Source: UBA6059 sp964351595
GTDB lineage: Bacteria > Bacteroidota > Bacteroidia > Cytophagales > Cyclobacteriaceae
Direction: 5' to 3'
DNA: 64,000 nucleotides
NCBI GenBank assembly: GCA_964351595.1
Contig: CAYGOT010000014.1
Location: 16,257 to 80,256 of the forward strand
In this document: piece by piece, positions 54,792 to 64,000 of the stretch
Layout: the number at the start of each line of letters is the position of its first letter
Numbering within the stretch: position 1 is the first letter of the stretch
The notes under the pieces: model-generated
Seen by the model: the letters and a program-made list of their open reading frames with translations, nothing else
Told to the model about the DNA's origin: nothing
Database searches by the model: none
Program-made: the position numbers and the translations under genes

Positions 54792-57290
54792 TTGAAAATA
54801 GACATAGACCTACCGATAGTAGAAGTAATCCCTGAGATAAAAAAGCACCTCTCAGAGAACAATACATTGATCGTTAATGCACCTCCGGGAGCCGGAAAGA
54901 GTACGGTGGTACCCATTGCTTTGATGGATGAGCCATGGCTGGATGGTAAGAAAATCCTTATGCTGGAACCCAGACGTATAGCTGCTCGTGCCATCGCGGA
55001 GCGCATGTCTGATCTGGTCGGCAAACCAGTTGGCAATCTCGTAGGCTATCGGATTAGATTCGACAGCAAGGTATCTTCGGATACGGTCATCGAAGTGGTG
55101 ACAGAGGGTATCCTTACCAGAATGCTGCAAAGCGACAATGCCCTTGAGGATGTCGCCATGGTGGTATTTGATGAGTTTCACGAGCGGAGTATTCACGCTG
55201 ATGTGGCCCTGGCACTGTGCCGGGAAGCCCAGCAGGTCTTGCGCCCCGACCTACGCATCATGATCATGTCCGCCACATTGGATATGCCCGTATTGACGGA
55301 GCGACTGCAGTGTCCTACCGTGGTAAGTCAGGGGCGTCAGTATCCCGTGGATGTGTTCTACGAGGGAGATCAGGATCCATTTCTCCTACCGGAAATGACA
55401 GCCTCCGTAGTGCTTAAGGCAGCCAAGGCGCATGATGGGGACATTCTGGTTTTCTTACCAGGTCAGGGTGAAATACTCAAGTGTGAAGCCATCTTGAAAC
55501 CAAAGCTCAAAGGGTTCACTATTCATCCACTTTTCGGTATGCTACCACAAAACAAGCAGAGGGCAGCCATTTTGCCCGATAGGGCCGGAAAGCGTAAAGT
55601 CGTGCTCGCTACCAATATCGCCGAGACCAGCCTTACGATCGAAGGAGTCAAAGCAGTCGTAGACTCTGGTTTTGGCCGAAGACAGGTCTTCGATCCAAAC
55701 TCTGGTTTGTCGCGACTAGAGACAGTCACCATCACCAAAGACTCAGCTGATCAGCGGGCAGGGCGTGCAGGCCGGCTGGGGCCTGGTGTCTGCTATCGTA
55801 TGTGGACCAAAGCCACTCATGAGCGGCTGGGTGAGACCCGCGTACCAGAAATCGAAGAAGCAGACCTGGCTCCTCTCGCACTGGAGATGGCCAAATGGGG
55901 CATCAGTGACCCCTACCAACTCACATGGCTCTCTCCTCCACCCAAGAAAGCTATGGCCCAGGCCTGGCAAATATTGGAAGAACTGGAAGCCATCGATAAC
56001 GGCAAAATCACAACTCATGGAGAGGCTATGCATCAGCTGCCCTGTCATCCACGGATAGCGCATATGATGATCAAAGCCAGGGAAATGGATGGTGATGCTA
56101 ACCACTGGTTGGCGCTAGTCAGTGATCTCGCAGCACTACTCGAAGAGCGTGATCCACTGACGCGGGAGGCAGCACAAATCGCTGGTATAGACATCAACGC
56201 GCGTATCGATAAACTAAGGAGGTACCGATCCTCTGGTGATCTTCGTGGGCCATTCAGCAGGATAGATAAGGTGGCCACCTCCTATCGGAAAATATTTGAC
56301 ACACCGGTGAGCAACGAGCCAACTGATCCATTCGAAACAGGTGTCCTCATTAGCTTCGCTTATCCGGAACGCATTGCCTGTGCACGACCTGGCAATAACG
56401 CCCAATTCCAATTGGCCAATGGCAGCCTGGCAATGGCTGGTCATAAGGATGATCTGGCACATGAAGCCTGGTTGGCGGTAGCAAATATGGATGCACGTCA
56501 AGGGATGGGCAAAATCTTCATGGCCTCTCCTCTTAACCCTCGTGATCTGGCTCCTCTTGTAAAGCAACGCGAGAATATCTCATGGGATCACAGGGAGGAC
56601 AAGCTGAGAAAGGCCATGGAGTTACGCATTGGTAACATCATCCTGAAGTCCGTCAACCTACCCGATCCTGATCCTGAGTTGGTGGCTGAGGCGATCTACA
56701 AGGCTGTTGCCAAAGACGGTCATCGGCTCTTCAACTTTGATGAAGCCTTCTTACAACTTCAGTATCGCTTGGCCAACCTCCGCGCGTGGAACAACGATTC
56801 CGCATGGCCTGAAATCACGCCTGAATACTTGATCTCTACGGCAAAGGATTGGCTACATTTCTATATCGAAGATCTGGAATCCATTGAAGATTTTAAGGAG
56901 ATCAATCTGGCTCAGATTGGCTATCAACAGCTGAGCTACGAACAACAGCAGCAGCTAGACAAATTGGCTCCTGCCAAAATCGAGGTGCCAACAGGCTCTG
57001 AAATCATCCTCGAGTATCGAAAAGACAATGAACCTCCGATACTGGCTGTCAGGATTCAGGAGGTGTTTGGCCTTGCCGATACCCCAACCATCAATCAAGG
57101 GAAGACCTCCGTACTGATGCATTTGCTTTCACCGGGTTTCAAACCGGTACAAGTCACCGGCGACCTGCGCAGCTTCTGGGACAATACCTACTTCGAGGTA
57201 CGTAAGGAGCTGAAGCGCCGCTACCCCAAGCATGCATGGCCGGACGATCCTTGGGAAGCCCAGCCGATTAGAGGGGTACCTAGAAAGTAA
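54792..57290 (+). CDS. hrpB: ATP-dependent RNA helicase HrpB
   Basis: The 832-residue product is a DEAH-family helicase. Walker A is VNAPPGAGKSTVVP at about residues 28-41, the DEFH Walker B is MVVFDEFHERSIHAD near 125 and motif III is MIMSATLDM near 158. Motif VI is QRAGRAGRLGPG near 320. The C-terminal HrpB domain is present (WPEITPEYLISTAKDWL, YPKHAWPDDPWEAQP). The length agrees with E. coli HrpB (about 820). The only start that fits the family N-terminus is a TTG, giving MKIDIDLPIVEVIPEI; no ATG lies in frame nearby upstream. A role in RNA metabolism is assumed from the family, but the natural substrate is not known. Confidence 0.93.
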   Translation: MKIDIDLPIVEVIPEIKKHLSENNTLIVNAPPGAGKSTVVPIALMDEPWLDGKKILMLEPRRIAARAIAERMSDLVGKPVGNLVGYRIRFDSKVSSDTVIEVVTEGILTRMLQSDNALEDVAMVVFDEFHERSIHADVALALCREAQQVLRPDLRIMIMSATLDMPVLTERLQCPTVVSQGRQYPVDVFYEGDQDPFLLPEMTASVVLKAAKAHDGDILVFLPGQGEILKCEAILKPKLKGFTIHPLFGMLPQNKQRAAILPDRAGKRKVVLATNIAETSLTIEGVKAVVDSGFGRRQVFDPNSGLSRLETVTITKDSADQRAGRAGRLGPGVCYRMWTKATHERLGETRVPEIEEADLAPLALEMAKWGISDPYQLTWLSPPPKKAMAQAWQILEELEAIDNGKITTHGEAMHQLPCHPRIAHMMIKAREMDGDANHWLALVSDLAALLEERDPLTREAAQIAGIDINARIDKLRRYRSSGDLRGPFSRIDKVATSYRKIFDTPVSNEPTDPFETGVLISFAYPERIACARPGNNAQFQLANGSLAMAGHKDDLAHEAWLAVANMDARQGMGKIFMASPLNPRDLAPLVKQRENISWDHREDKLRKAMELRIGNIILKSVNLPDPDPELVAEAIYKAVAKDGHRLFNFDEAFLQLQYRLANLRAWNNDSAWPEITPEYLISTAKDWLHFYIEDLESIEDFKEINLAQIGYQQLSYEQQQQLDKLAPAKIEVPTGSEIILEYRKDNEPPILAVRIQEVFGLADTPTINQGKTSVLMHLLSPGFKPVQVTGDLRSFWDNTYFEVRKELKRRYPKHAWPDDPWEAQPIRGVPRK

Positions 57291-57381
57291 CAGGTTAATC
57301 ATCCCATGTGGCCAAAACCAGCAATACTTCAATTAGCTGATCCGACGGTTTACTATATTTAGCCAATCAACTCAAGGAAAT

Positions 57382-59802
57382 ATGGGCTTTAGACTCTCAG
57401 CCGGATTAGTAGTTATAGTCCTCTGCATACTGTCAACGCATCAAGTTGAAGCACAAAATGATACGACCAATGCAATTGGGCCAATACCGCTTGTTGAGAT
57501 TCCTATTTTTTTGGAAGAGGCCAATCAGGTCACTAGAGAAATTGATAATCTGGTACAGCTTCCTGATAACCTTCTCGCGATACAAGCTTATCTGAATGAA
57601 CCCAACAATGAAATCATCAAAGACTTTGAAGCCTTAGCTGACAGTTCTCGGGACTTTTCGTTATCAGAAATTGAAAATGAGCGAGGAATTTGGGAAGACA
57701 AGGAAAACAAGATCAATAGCTACAATACCGAAATCACCGAATATGTTAGTCGACTGCAACGCAAGATTCGTGATGTTAGCTTTATTCAGACGCGTTGGGA
57801 CAAGACTGCCGTGGTGGCTCGTGACAATACTGCACCTGCAGAGGTAATGACGATGATCCAAACGGCCAGATCAGGTATTGAACAGCAACAAACACAATTA
57901 ATGTCAGCACAAAGCGAGGCGCTTAAGCTACAAGCAGCCCTTGCGAGCTACTACTCTACCGTGAACGAAGCAAAGAACCTGCTTGAGCAACGCCGAACTG
58001 AACTACTTGACAATATCTGGGCGAGGGACTCCCCTGCCATATGGAATATTCAAATAGATAGCTCTAATCAGGTCGTGAGTGAAACTATCAATAAGCAAAC
58101 CTCAAATCTCAAAGGATCGATTGTCAACTTCACCATGACCCATCAGGCTTACTTGATAACCCTCATCGTAATTTTCCTTTCGGTCTTGGGGTATTTGATG
58201 TACTTACGTCTAACGAGACCGATAAAGTTGAAGGAATATGAGAATGACAAGAGCATCCAACTACTTATTGGTAATCCGATTCTCGTAAGCCTACTTTTTA
58301 CAATTGTATCCACTTTTATCATTTTCAATTTGCCTGAATCGATGCTTAGAGTCTATGCGCTTGTGGTCATCATTCCTTCAAGTTGGTGCTTATTCATTTA
58401 CTCAGAAAGATACAGAGGTGTGCAGGTGGCTTTATATGCTTCGATAATGAGCTACTACCAGATCACCATTCTGACCGCAGGCAACTCTTACAGTCGTTTT
58501 TATTTTCTGTTCTTATCTTTTGCCATGACTCTTATTTTGTTCGGTCTTATCAGAAGTCAGCGGGACTATCTGCTCGTTTCTCTGGTAAGGCGACCGATCA
58601 TTAGACTGATCCTTTCGGTCATGCTTTTTCTCAGTTTTTCTTCTACACTGTGCAATATTGCTGGGCATTTCGAACTTTCAAAACTACTTATCCGGGGTGT
58701 GTACTCAAGCTTCAATATTTCGATCATTTTCTTCCTGAGCGCAAATCTCCTCACAGGCTTATCTTCGCTGCTGCTTGCCATTTCACCATTAGAAAGATCC
58801 AACATCGTCAAATCAAAACGCGAGTATATCCTAAGTCGATGGAGTGCGGGTATAGGCTTTATAGCTATCATTGGGTGGGTTTACTATGCACTAAGTGCAT
58901 TTAGGGTGAATGATGCGATCATCAATGGACTCGTGGATTTGTTTATTACCAGGTTCTCTATCGGTGCAATTGAGCTTTCTCTTGGTAACATATTCGCCTT
59001 TTTTCTGACTATCCAGATATCCATCTGGCTTTCGCGCTTGGTGCGTTTTGTACTTGAAGAAGAAGTCTATGTAAGAAGAAGTGGCGACAAGGAAAGAGCA
59101 CAGGGTGCTATTCTGTTAATGGTACGATACTCTTTTATTTCTATTGGCGTAATCCTCGCCTTTGCAGCAGCAGGCATCCAACTTTCCAGCATCACGGTGA
59201 TCATTGGTGCGCTGGGTGTTGGGATCGGCTTTGGTCTTCAGAGTATATTTAACAATCTGGTTTCAGGTATCATATTAGCTATTGAAAGACCCATGCAGTT
59301 AGGAGATGTGGTAGAGGTGCATGACTTGCTAGGGGTTGTCAAGGATATCGGTTTTAGGGCAAGCACGATCCGCACCTACGATGGGTCGGAAGTGATCGTC
59401 CCAAACGGGGATTTTGTATCATCCAAACTAATCAACTGGACATTATCAGATAAAAAAAGAAGACTCACTGTAGAAATTAGAACAAGCTTTAATACCGATC
59501 CTAATCTTGTGCTCGATACCCTCAAACAAGTCGCTGTAGAAGATGATCTGGTGCTTAAAAACCCTGCTCCCATAGCGAGGTTTTTGGGTTTTGGTGAAAG
59601 CTTTCTGGAGTTTCAACTAATGTATTGGATTCCAGATTATGATAATAGCTTTAGCATGGGAACGAGGGTGACCAATTCCGTTTATCAACGGCTTAAGGAC
59701 GAACACATCGAATTTCCATTACCAAGACAAGAAGTGGTTATCGATCAAAAAATCGATCACCAATCACCCAAACCAATCAAGAGGAGTTCTAAGCACAGCT
59801 AG
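57382..59802 (+). CDS. Large mechanosensitive channel of the MscS family (MscK-like)
   Basis: The 806-residue product has a signal peptide ending THQVEAQ and a long periplasmic region rich in heptads (about residues 25-250). About eleven membrane helices follow from residue 255. The C-terminal MscS core has the pore helix IIGALGVGIGFGLQSIFNNL near 620, the beta-domain motifs MQLGDVVEVHDLLGVVKDIG and STIRTYDGSEVIVPNGDF, and a cytosolic cage domain. It should release solutes on membrane tension. An AAGGAAAT leader lies just before the ATG, a modest ribosome-binding site. Confidence 0.93.
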   Translation: MGFRLSAGLVVIVLCILSTHQVEAQNDTTNAIGPIPLVEIPIFLEEANQVTREIDNLVQLPDNLLAIQAYLNEPNNEIIKDFEALADSSRDFSLSEIENERGIWEDKENKINSYNTEITEYVSRLQRKIRDVSFIQTRWDKTAVVARDNTAPAEVMTMIQTARSGIEQQQTQLMSAQSEALKLQAALASYYSTVNEAKNLLEQRRTELLDNIWARDSPAIWNIQIDSSNQVVSETINKQTSNLKGSIVNFTMTHQAYLITLIVIFLSVLGYLMYLRLTRPIKLKEYENDKSIQLLIGNPILVSLLFTIVSTFIIFNLPESMLRVYALVVIIPSSWCLFIYSERYRGVQVALYASIMSYYQITILTAGNSYSRFYFLFLSFAMTLILFGLIRSQRDYLLVSLVRRPIIRLILSVMLFLSFSSTLCNIAGHFELSKLLIRGVYSSFNISIIFFLSANLLTGLSSLLLAISPLERSNIVKSKREYILSRWSAGIGFIAIIGWVYYALSAFRVNDAIINGLVDLFITRFSIGAIELSLGNIFAFFLTIQISIWLSRLVRFVLEEEVYVRRSGDKERAQGAILLMVRYSFISIGVILAFAAAGIQLSSITVIIGALGVGIGFGLQSIFNNLVSGIILAIERPMQLGDVVEVHDLLGVVKDIGFRASTIRTYDGSEVIVPNGDFVSSKLINWTLSDKKRRLTVEIRTSFNTDPNLVLDTLKQVAVEDDLVLKNPAPIARFLGFGESFLEFQLMYWIPDYDNSFSMGTRVTNSVYQRLKDEHIEFPLPRQEVVIDQKIDHQSPKPIKRSSKHS

Positions 59803-59968
59803 AGCATTGAGCACGATCAGAGCATGATTTAATCTGAGACAAGTGCCCACTCCGAATTGCACTAGCAAGCTTCAAAATCTTTATCTCAAACATCCCTTAG
59901 TCTGTTGACCTAATGGAAACAGTGTCTATTAATGGCATGTGGCAAAGGAAGTAATGTTCGGACAAGGG

Positions 59969-60856
59969 TTACTTTCTCTTCTTATAAAGTCCATCAAAAG
60001 CAGGCGTCCAGGTTTCACCATTGTCAGATGAATTTTCAAATAACTGTCTAACCGTACCATCGTCATTGAGGGTAAAGGCCAATCTTGACAGTGCTAAATC
60101 ACCTTGCCCAGTTAGGTACTCACTTTGGAACTGCAACAAGCCGTCATCTCTTTTGGTCTCAACATAGTTGAACACATCTCCGGCGCTTCCCACCCAATGC
60201 TGGTGCCACTTTTGATCCACCGGGCTATAAAAATTAATGCTCTGGCCAGCGTAGTTGCCCTGAGTAGTGTAGCTTTCGTGAATGGCACAGCCTCCTTTGG
60301 CTCTGGAGATGATGTTCACACCCGCTTTTCTACCAGCGGCAAACACATCCCATTCACCTATCCAAAAGTCGAAATGTCTCGCATCCTCATTAATCAGACA
60401 TGGATAGGCATTTTCTTCTATTGTGGACAAGATCGCCTGAAACCGAACTTCTTCCTTAATGTCAGAAAAATCTGGATCGGAGTTGATGGTCGAAAAGTTG
60501 GCCAATCCATTCTCTTGAGCGGCAGTCTCTAAAGTACGATACATTCTTTCTTGGTCGCCCATTTTTTGGTAGACCTTGGCAAGGTTGTAGGAAATGGTGT
60601 TTCTACTAAATTGGAACTTCTCCGCCTTCTTCAAACTAGTAATGGACTCCTCCAGAAGACCTAAATTCATCTGGCTTACGCCCAAGCCATACCACGCCGC
60701 AGAATCCTCGCTATTATCCTCCAAATAGGTTTGGAGTAGCTCGGCGGATTGCTCCCATTCTTGATTGACAAAACTTTGAGTGGCTTTTTCGAGGAGTGTC
60801 TGACCATGACAATTAATTGTAAAGCAGATCAGAACTGCTGAGAAGATAGTTTTCAT
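59969..60856 (-). CDS. Exported TPR protein with DUF1579-like C-terminal domain
   Basis: The 295-residue product has a signal peptide ending INCHGQT. Residues 20-140 are tetratricopeptide-like repeats (SAAWYGLGVSQMNLGLLEES, TISYNLAKVYQKMGDQERM). Residues 160-292 begin HFDFWIGEWDVFAAG and continue as a beta-rich domain, as in DUF1579-like proteins, with aromatic strands FNYVETKRDDG and FENSSDNGETWTPAFDG. The combination is seen in exported Bacteroidota proteins of unknown role. No catalytic residue was recognised. Confidence 0.82.
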   Translation of the reverse strand: MKTIFSAVLICFTINCHGQTLLEKATQSFVNQEWEQSAELLQTYLEDNSEDSAAWYGLGVSQMNLGLLEESITSLKKAEKFQFSRNTISYNLAKVYQKMGDQERMYRTLETAAQENGLANFSTINSDPDFSDIKEEVRFQAILSTIEENAYPCLINEDARHFDFWIGEWDVFAAGRKAGVNIISRAKGGCAIHESYTTQGNYAGQSINFYSPVDQKWHQHWVGSAGDVFNYVETKRDDGLLQFQSEYLTGQGDLALSRLAFTLNDDGTVRQLFENSSDNGETWTPAFDGLYKKRK

Positions 60857-60973
60857 GCTAATTGGTGCTTAAATGAATAAGCCCTAAACTAGTTGTGTAC
60901 CGCAGTAAACTGGTCTAAGCCGATAATACTTTACCTTTTATTGGCTAAATCCATGCTCAAAAGTATTGTGGCC

Positions 60974-62011
60974 CTAATTAACCAGGGCTTTGCCCTCAGC
61001 GTGACATTGACGATAGGCACTTGGAGACTTGCCCGTTAGCTTCTTGAAAGCATGATTGAATGATGCCTTGTTGTTGAACCCTGAAGCTATGCCTACATTC
61101 ATGATCTTCATGTCAGTACATTCCAGGAGCTGTCTTGCATTAGCAACACGATATTCATTCACAAAATCAGCGAAGTTTTTGCCCTCCACCTCATTGATCA
61201 CCTGCGAAACATAGTGCGGCTGAATTTCAAGCCGATCGGCCAGGTCTTTCAACTTAAGAGAGTTCTGCAAGTACAATTTCTCCGATGACACGACCGCCGT
61301 AAGCTTTTTGGCGATAGCCCTACTTGCAGAGGTGCTCAGACCTGACTTCTCGTACCTTGGTACATCACTATGCTTCCACAACTCCTGGTAATTGAAACCA
61401 TAATAGCCAATGAAGTAAATGAAGAAAGACGAAGCGGCAGAAATCATATAATCATATTCTACTTCCAACAGTCTTGTCCAAACGAGCAGGTAGTAGGTGA
61501 TGAATGTCAGGACATAACCCAAAAAAGCCATGGCAATCTTTCTCTTCCATGAGTAGGCCTTTCTGACATCAGCAGCCTGGCGCTTTCTAACCTCATGCAA
61601 TATCAAAATAGCATACATGACCAAATGAAGCAGCTGTACAAGAGCTACAAAAGAAGCAGGTATTAGTCTGGGATTTTCATCAAAAAGGTAATTCACCAGG
61701 TATAATCCGAAAGGAACAAAATGCAAAATGCCTACCTCTTCCTTCGATCGCGTTGACCTCAAGTACATCAACAGTTGCGGTCCAAATAGAAACGTAAGCC
61801 CCTGTGCGGCACCCAATTGCCAGGGCAGAACCCTAAAATAGCCCGTCCAAAAAATGACATAATAGGTAAGACAAAGACTAAAGCTGAGAACCAACCCTGC
61901 CAGGAGGGTGGTGGGCACTTCTTTCCTCGTAAAAAGTAGTATGCTCAGGAAAACACCCTGACATGCGGCAATCAGAAAAAGGCTTGTCCAATGATCAAAT
62001 GACGGTTCCAC
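60974..62011 (-). CDS. Membrane-bound AraC-type regulator (7TM-HTH), second copy
   Basis: The 345-residue product has about seven membrane helices in residues 5-215 and a C-terminal AraC domain: LKDLADRLEIQPHYVSQVIN, FADFVNEYRVANARQLLE and GIASGFNNKASFNHAFKKLT. It is a paralogue of the regulator at 33.7-34.8 kb, sharing the FLIAACQGVFLSILLF-type opening and the FNNKASFN motif. The start is a GTG; an in-frame TAA lies three codons upstream and no ATG fits. It is 117 bases from the TPR gene start region on the same strand and divergent from the BNR-repeat gene. Confidence 0.88.
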   Translation of the reverse strand: MEPSFDHWTSLFLIAACQGVFLSILLFTRKEVPTTLLAGLVLSFSLCLTYYVIFWTGYFRVLPWQLGAAQGLTFLFGPQLLMYLRSTRSKEEVGILHFVPFGLYLVNYLFDENPRLIPASFVALVQLLHLVMYAILILHEVRKRQAADVRKAYSWKRKIAMAFLGYVLTFITYYLLVWTRLLEVEYDYMISAASSFFIYFIGYYGFNYQELWKHSDVPRYEKSGLSTSASRAIAKKLTAVVSSEKLYLQNSLKLKDLADRLEIQPHYVSQVINEVEGKNFADFVNEYRVANARQLLECTDMKIMNVGIASGFNNKASFNHAFKKLTGKSPSAYRQCHAEGKALVN

Positions 62012-62196
62012 GCAATGAATTTAAAGGAAAACAATATTATGACGGTGGTACCATTACTTAAACCGCGTTTTGTCAAAGCGGTATAGACTTCCTGTCCTGT
62101 CGAGCACAAGCCCACAGGAAATAACTTCTGAGAGTGGTGTATTATTCGATTTCCAGGCACTACAATCGTTCTATGGTCAACCGCATGTTGCTGGAA

Positions 62197-62229
62197 AGAC
62201 CTACGAAGTTTCTAAAACTTTGTAGGTCT
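62197..62229. repeat. Long near-perfect palindrome in the gap before the BNR-repeat gene
   Basis: AGACCTACGAAGTTT and AAACTTTGTAGGTCT form a 15-base stem with one G-T pair and a CTA loop. Neither side is followed by a T-run. It lies between two divergent genes, so it is unlikely to be a plain terminator. Palindromes of the kind GACCTACAAGGTTT occur as dispersed intergenic repeats in other Bacteroidota genomes, by memory. Only one copy is seen here. Confidence 0.5.
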
Positions 62230-62284
62230 CTTGGCTCAATATACCTTGAAGCTTTCAACAACGATTTTTGACTATTTTGCACCC

Positions 62285-64000
62285 ATGCAACTACTCAAAA
62301 TCATGAAAACCTTCTTCACCGCACTCATCGGACTGCTGTTATTAGTAGTCCAATCCATAGCTCAGCCTATTGATCCTTCAGTATTCAAAGTGTTAAACTT
62401 CCGCTTTATAGGCCCTGAAGGTAATAGAGCCATTGCCATAGCAGGTGAGCCCGGTAACCCAATGGTGAACTATATCGGAGCTGCATCCGGAGGATTATGG
62501 AAAACAGCCGACGGAGGTGTCAACTGGGATCCAATTACTGATTCATTAGATGTATCATCAGTAGGCTCTGTCGCATTAGCTCCTTCCGATCCTAATCAAG
62601 TATGGATGGGTACGGGTGAGACTTTTGTGATCAGACCAGCTCATGCGATGGGTGATGGTATTTATAAATCTACCGATGCTGGCGAGACGTGGGAGCGAAA
62701 GGGTCTGGAGAAAACCGGTAGAATTGGCCGGGTAGTGGTCCACCCAACTAATCCCGACATTGTGTATGCTGCTGCGCTCGGTCACACGTACGGGCCGCAA
62801 CAAGATCGTGGCGTCTACAGAACCAAAGATGGAGGTGAGACATGGGAAAGGGTGCTTTTTGCCGATGAGGGTACAGGGGCTGCTGACATTGCGATAGACC
62901 CAAAGGATCCTAATATACTCTATGCCGCGATGTGGTCAATTCATATCAATACCTGGGGACTAAGAAGTGGTGCTCCCGGAGGTGGCATCTATCGATCTAC
63001 GGATGGAGGTGATACCTGGGATCCTATGACCAAGAATGGCCTTCCAGGTGGCGAGAAACGTCCTGTGGGTAAAACGGCTGTTGCTGTATCTTACAGCAAT
63101 CCCAATGTAGTGTATGCACTCTTCGAGATCAACAGCCCTGAGCTATGGAGATCAGACGATAAAGGTGAATCATGGACGCTCATGAGTCAGGATCACACAA
63201 TGAACGAGCGTGCCTCCTACTATACGCGCATTGCGGTAGGTACGGATAATCCTGATGAGGTGTATTTCTTAAGTGTACGGTTTAGCAAGTCAGAAGATGG
63301 TGGTAAAACGCTCATGAAAAATCCTCCACGTGGTGGGGGCGACAATCACGACATGTGGATCGACCCGCTCAATCCTGATCGTATGATGGTCGCACATGAT
63401 GGTTGCGCCAGTATCAGCCTCAACGGTGGTGAATCATTTCAGCGCGTGGTGCTGCCTATCGCACAGATGTATCACGTGTCTGTCGACGATCAGATCCCCT
63501 ACTACGTCTATGGCAACCGCCAGGACGGATGGTCGTACAGGGGCCCCAGCAACAGCCAGCAGGGCTACATTCCGGTAGGGCTATGGCATGGAGTCGGCGG
63601 CTGTGAGAGTGGCTTTGCCAAGGCAGATCCTGCCGACAACACCATCGTTTGGTCCGGCTGCTATGATGGCGGCCTGGAGCGGTATGACCTCAAAACCGGG
63701 TATGCGCGAGAAGTGCGGGTCTGGCCGGAAGCTGGCTATGGATGGGCGCCTGCAGACATGAAGTACCGCTGGCATTGGAATTTTCCGCTGAGCTTTTCAC
63801 CCCACACCGAGCATCGGGTGTATGTCGGCAGCCAGTTCATTCACCAATCGGACGATGGCGGACAAAGCTGGCAGATCATCAGCCCTGACATGACGCTCAA
63901 CAGAAAGGATCATCAGCAGAGTTCGGGTGGGGTAGCTATCGACAAGCGCATCACTATTCCTGGTGCTCCGGTCTTCGCGAGAGAGGACTCTCCCATCGCT
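62285..64000 (+). CDS. BNR/sortilin-type (VPS10) beta-propeller protein, 5' part
   Basis: An open frame of 572 codons reaches the window end without a stop. It begins MQLLKIMKTFFTALIG, a signal peptide ending SIAQP; a second ATG six codons in is equally plausible. The body shows recurring BNR/Asp-box and VPS10-like units such as YKSTDAGETWERKG, YRTKDGGETWERV, YRSTDGGDTWDPM and WRSDDKGESWTLM. These alternate with PxxPNxVYA-type strands. Such exported propellers occur as glycoside hydrolase-like proteins of about 1000 residues in this phylum, so roughly half may be missing. No catalytic role can be given from this part. Confidence 0.88.
   Translation, partial: MQLLKIMKTFFTALIGLLLLVVQSIAQPIDPSVFKVLNFRFIGPEGNRAIAIAGEPGNPMVNYIGAASGGLWKTADGGVNWDPITDSLDVSSVGSVALAPSDPNQVWMGTGETFVIRPAHAMGDGIYKSTDAGETWERKGLEKTGRIGRVVVHPTNPDIVYAAALGHTYGPQQDRGVYRTKDGGETWERVLFADEGTGAADIAIDPKDPNILYAAMWSIHINTWGLRSGAPGGGIYRSTDGGDTWDPMTKNGLPGGEKRPVGKTAVAVSYSNPNVVYALFEINSPELWRSDDKGESWTLMSQDHTMNERASYYTRIAVGTDNPDEVYFLSVRFSKSEDGGKTLMKNPPRGGGDNHDMWIDPLNPDRMMVAHDGCASISLNGGESFQRVVLPIAQMYHVSVDDQIPYYVYGNRQDGWSYRGPSNSQQGYIPVGLWHGVGGCESGFAKADPADNTIVWSGCYDGGLERYDLKTGYAREVRVWPEAGYGWAPADMKYRWHWNFPLSFSPHTEHRVYVGSQFIHQSDDGGQSWQIISPDMTLNRKDHQQSSGGVAIDKRITIPGAPVFAREDSPIA

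Noticed and set aside
54781..54795. ATG at 54781 as the start of HrpB
   Set aside because: It is in another frame and meets a TGA after four codons; the TTG at 54792 is the start that reads into the helicase.

Overview
The window looks like a chromosomal segment of a free-living, probably marine, member of the Bacteroidota, most likely the Cytophagia (Reichenbachiella/Fulvivirga-like). The reasons are the gene content: a giant adhesin ending in a type IX secretion sorting domain, a DUF5916 outer-membrane protein, a GH97 SusB-type alpha-glucosidase, a PadR regulator overlapping a large MacB/FtsX-type permease with a prefix domain, 7TM-AraC regulators, a DUF5700 protein and many lipoproteins. 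Translation starts rarely carry a Shine-Dalgarno sequence and tend to have A-rich leaders, and one clear TAnnTTTG -7 element is seen; both fit this phylum. The lineage is an inference from gene content; no rRNA or other phylogenetic marker is present. No tRNA, rRNA, CRISPR array, insertion sequence or integrase was seen.

Bases 1-11,200 form a maltodextrin-use locus. On the minus strand are a LacI regulator, an SLC45-like sugar MFS transporter and a CBM20-GH77 4-alpha-glucanotransferase. Divergent on the plus strand are a class II fructose-bisphosphate aldolase and two overlapping GH13 lipoprotein amylases. The logic is extracellular or periplasmic cleavage, import by the MFS protein, cytosolic disproportionation and glycolysis. 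No SusC/SusD pair is present. A GH97 alpha-glucosidase lipoprotein lies apart, near 26-28 kb.

Bases 11,300-25,200 hold an M20 amidohydrolase, a sensor-less histidine kinase, a GNAT-nitrilase fusion, an exported WD40-caspase protein divergent from a PIF1-like helicase, and the PadR/permease pair. Bases 25,300-37,300 hold a stand-alone RluA-type N-terminal domain, GH97, small SRPBCC/GyrI and TfoX-like proteins, a duplicated-domain exported protein, AraC regulators, a serine hydrolase, an NHL-repeat lipoprotein and a DUF5700 putative metalloprotease interrupted by an in-frame TAG.

Bases 37,400-44,150 hold a PNPOx-like protein, a LanC-like lipoprotein without the zinc cysteines, an HtrA-PDZ protein that has lost catalytic His and Ser, a DUF5916 outer-membrane protein and a divergent MFS transporter. 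Bases 44,161-51,756 are a single gene for a ~2,531-residue leucine-rich-repeat/SprB-like surface protein. The rest holds an acyl-CoA ligase, a BASS symporter, the HrpB helicase, a large MscS-type channel, a TPR protein, a second 7TM-AraC regulator and the 5' part of a BNR/VPS10 beta-propeller protein that runs off the window end.

No single clearly new multi-gene system stands out. The most unusual observations are the two enzyme-like folds that have lost catalytic or metal residues, the amber-interrupted metalloprotease, the aldolase within a maltodextrin regulon with a terminator at its junction to the amylases, and the exported WD40-caspase.
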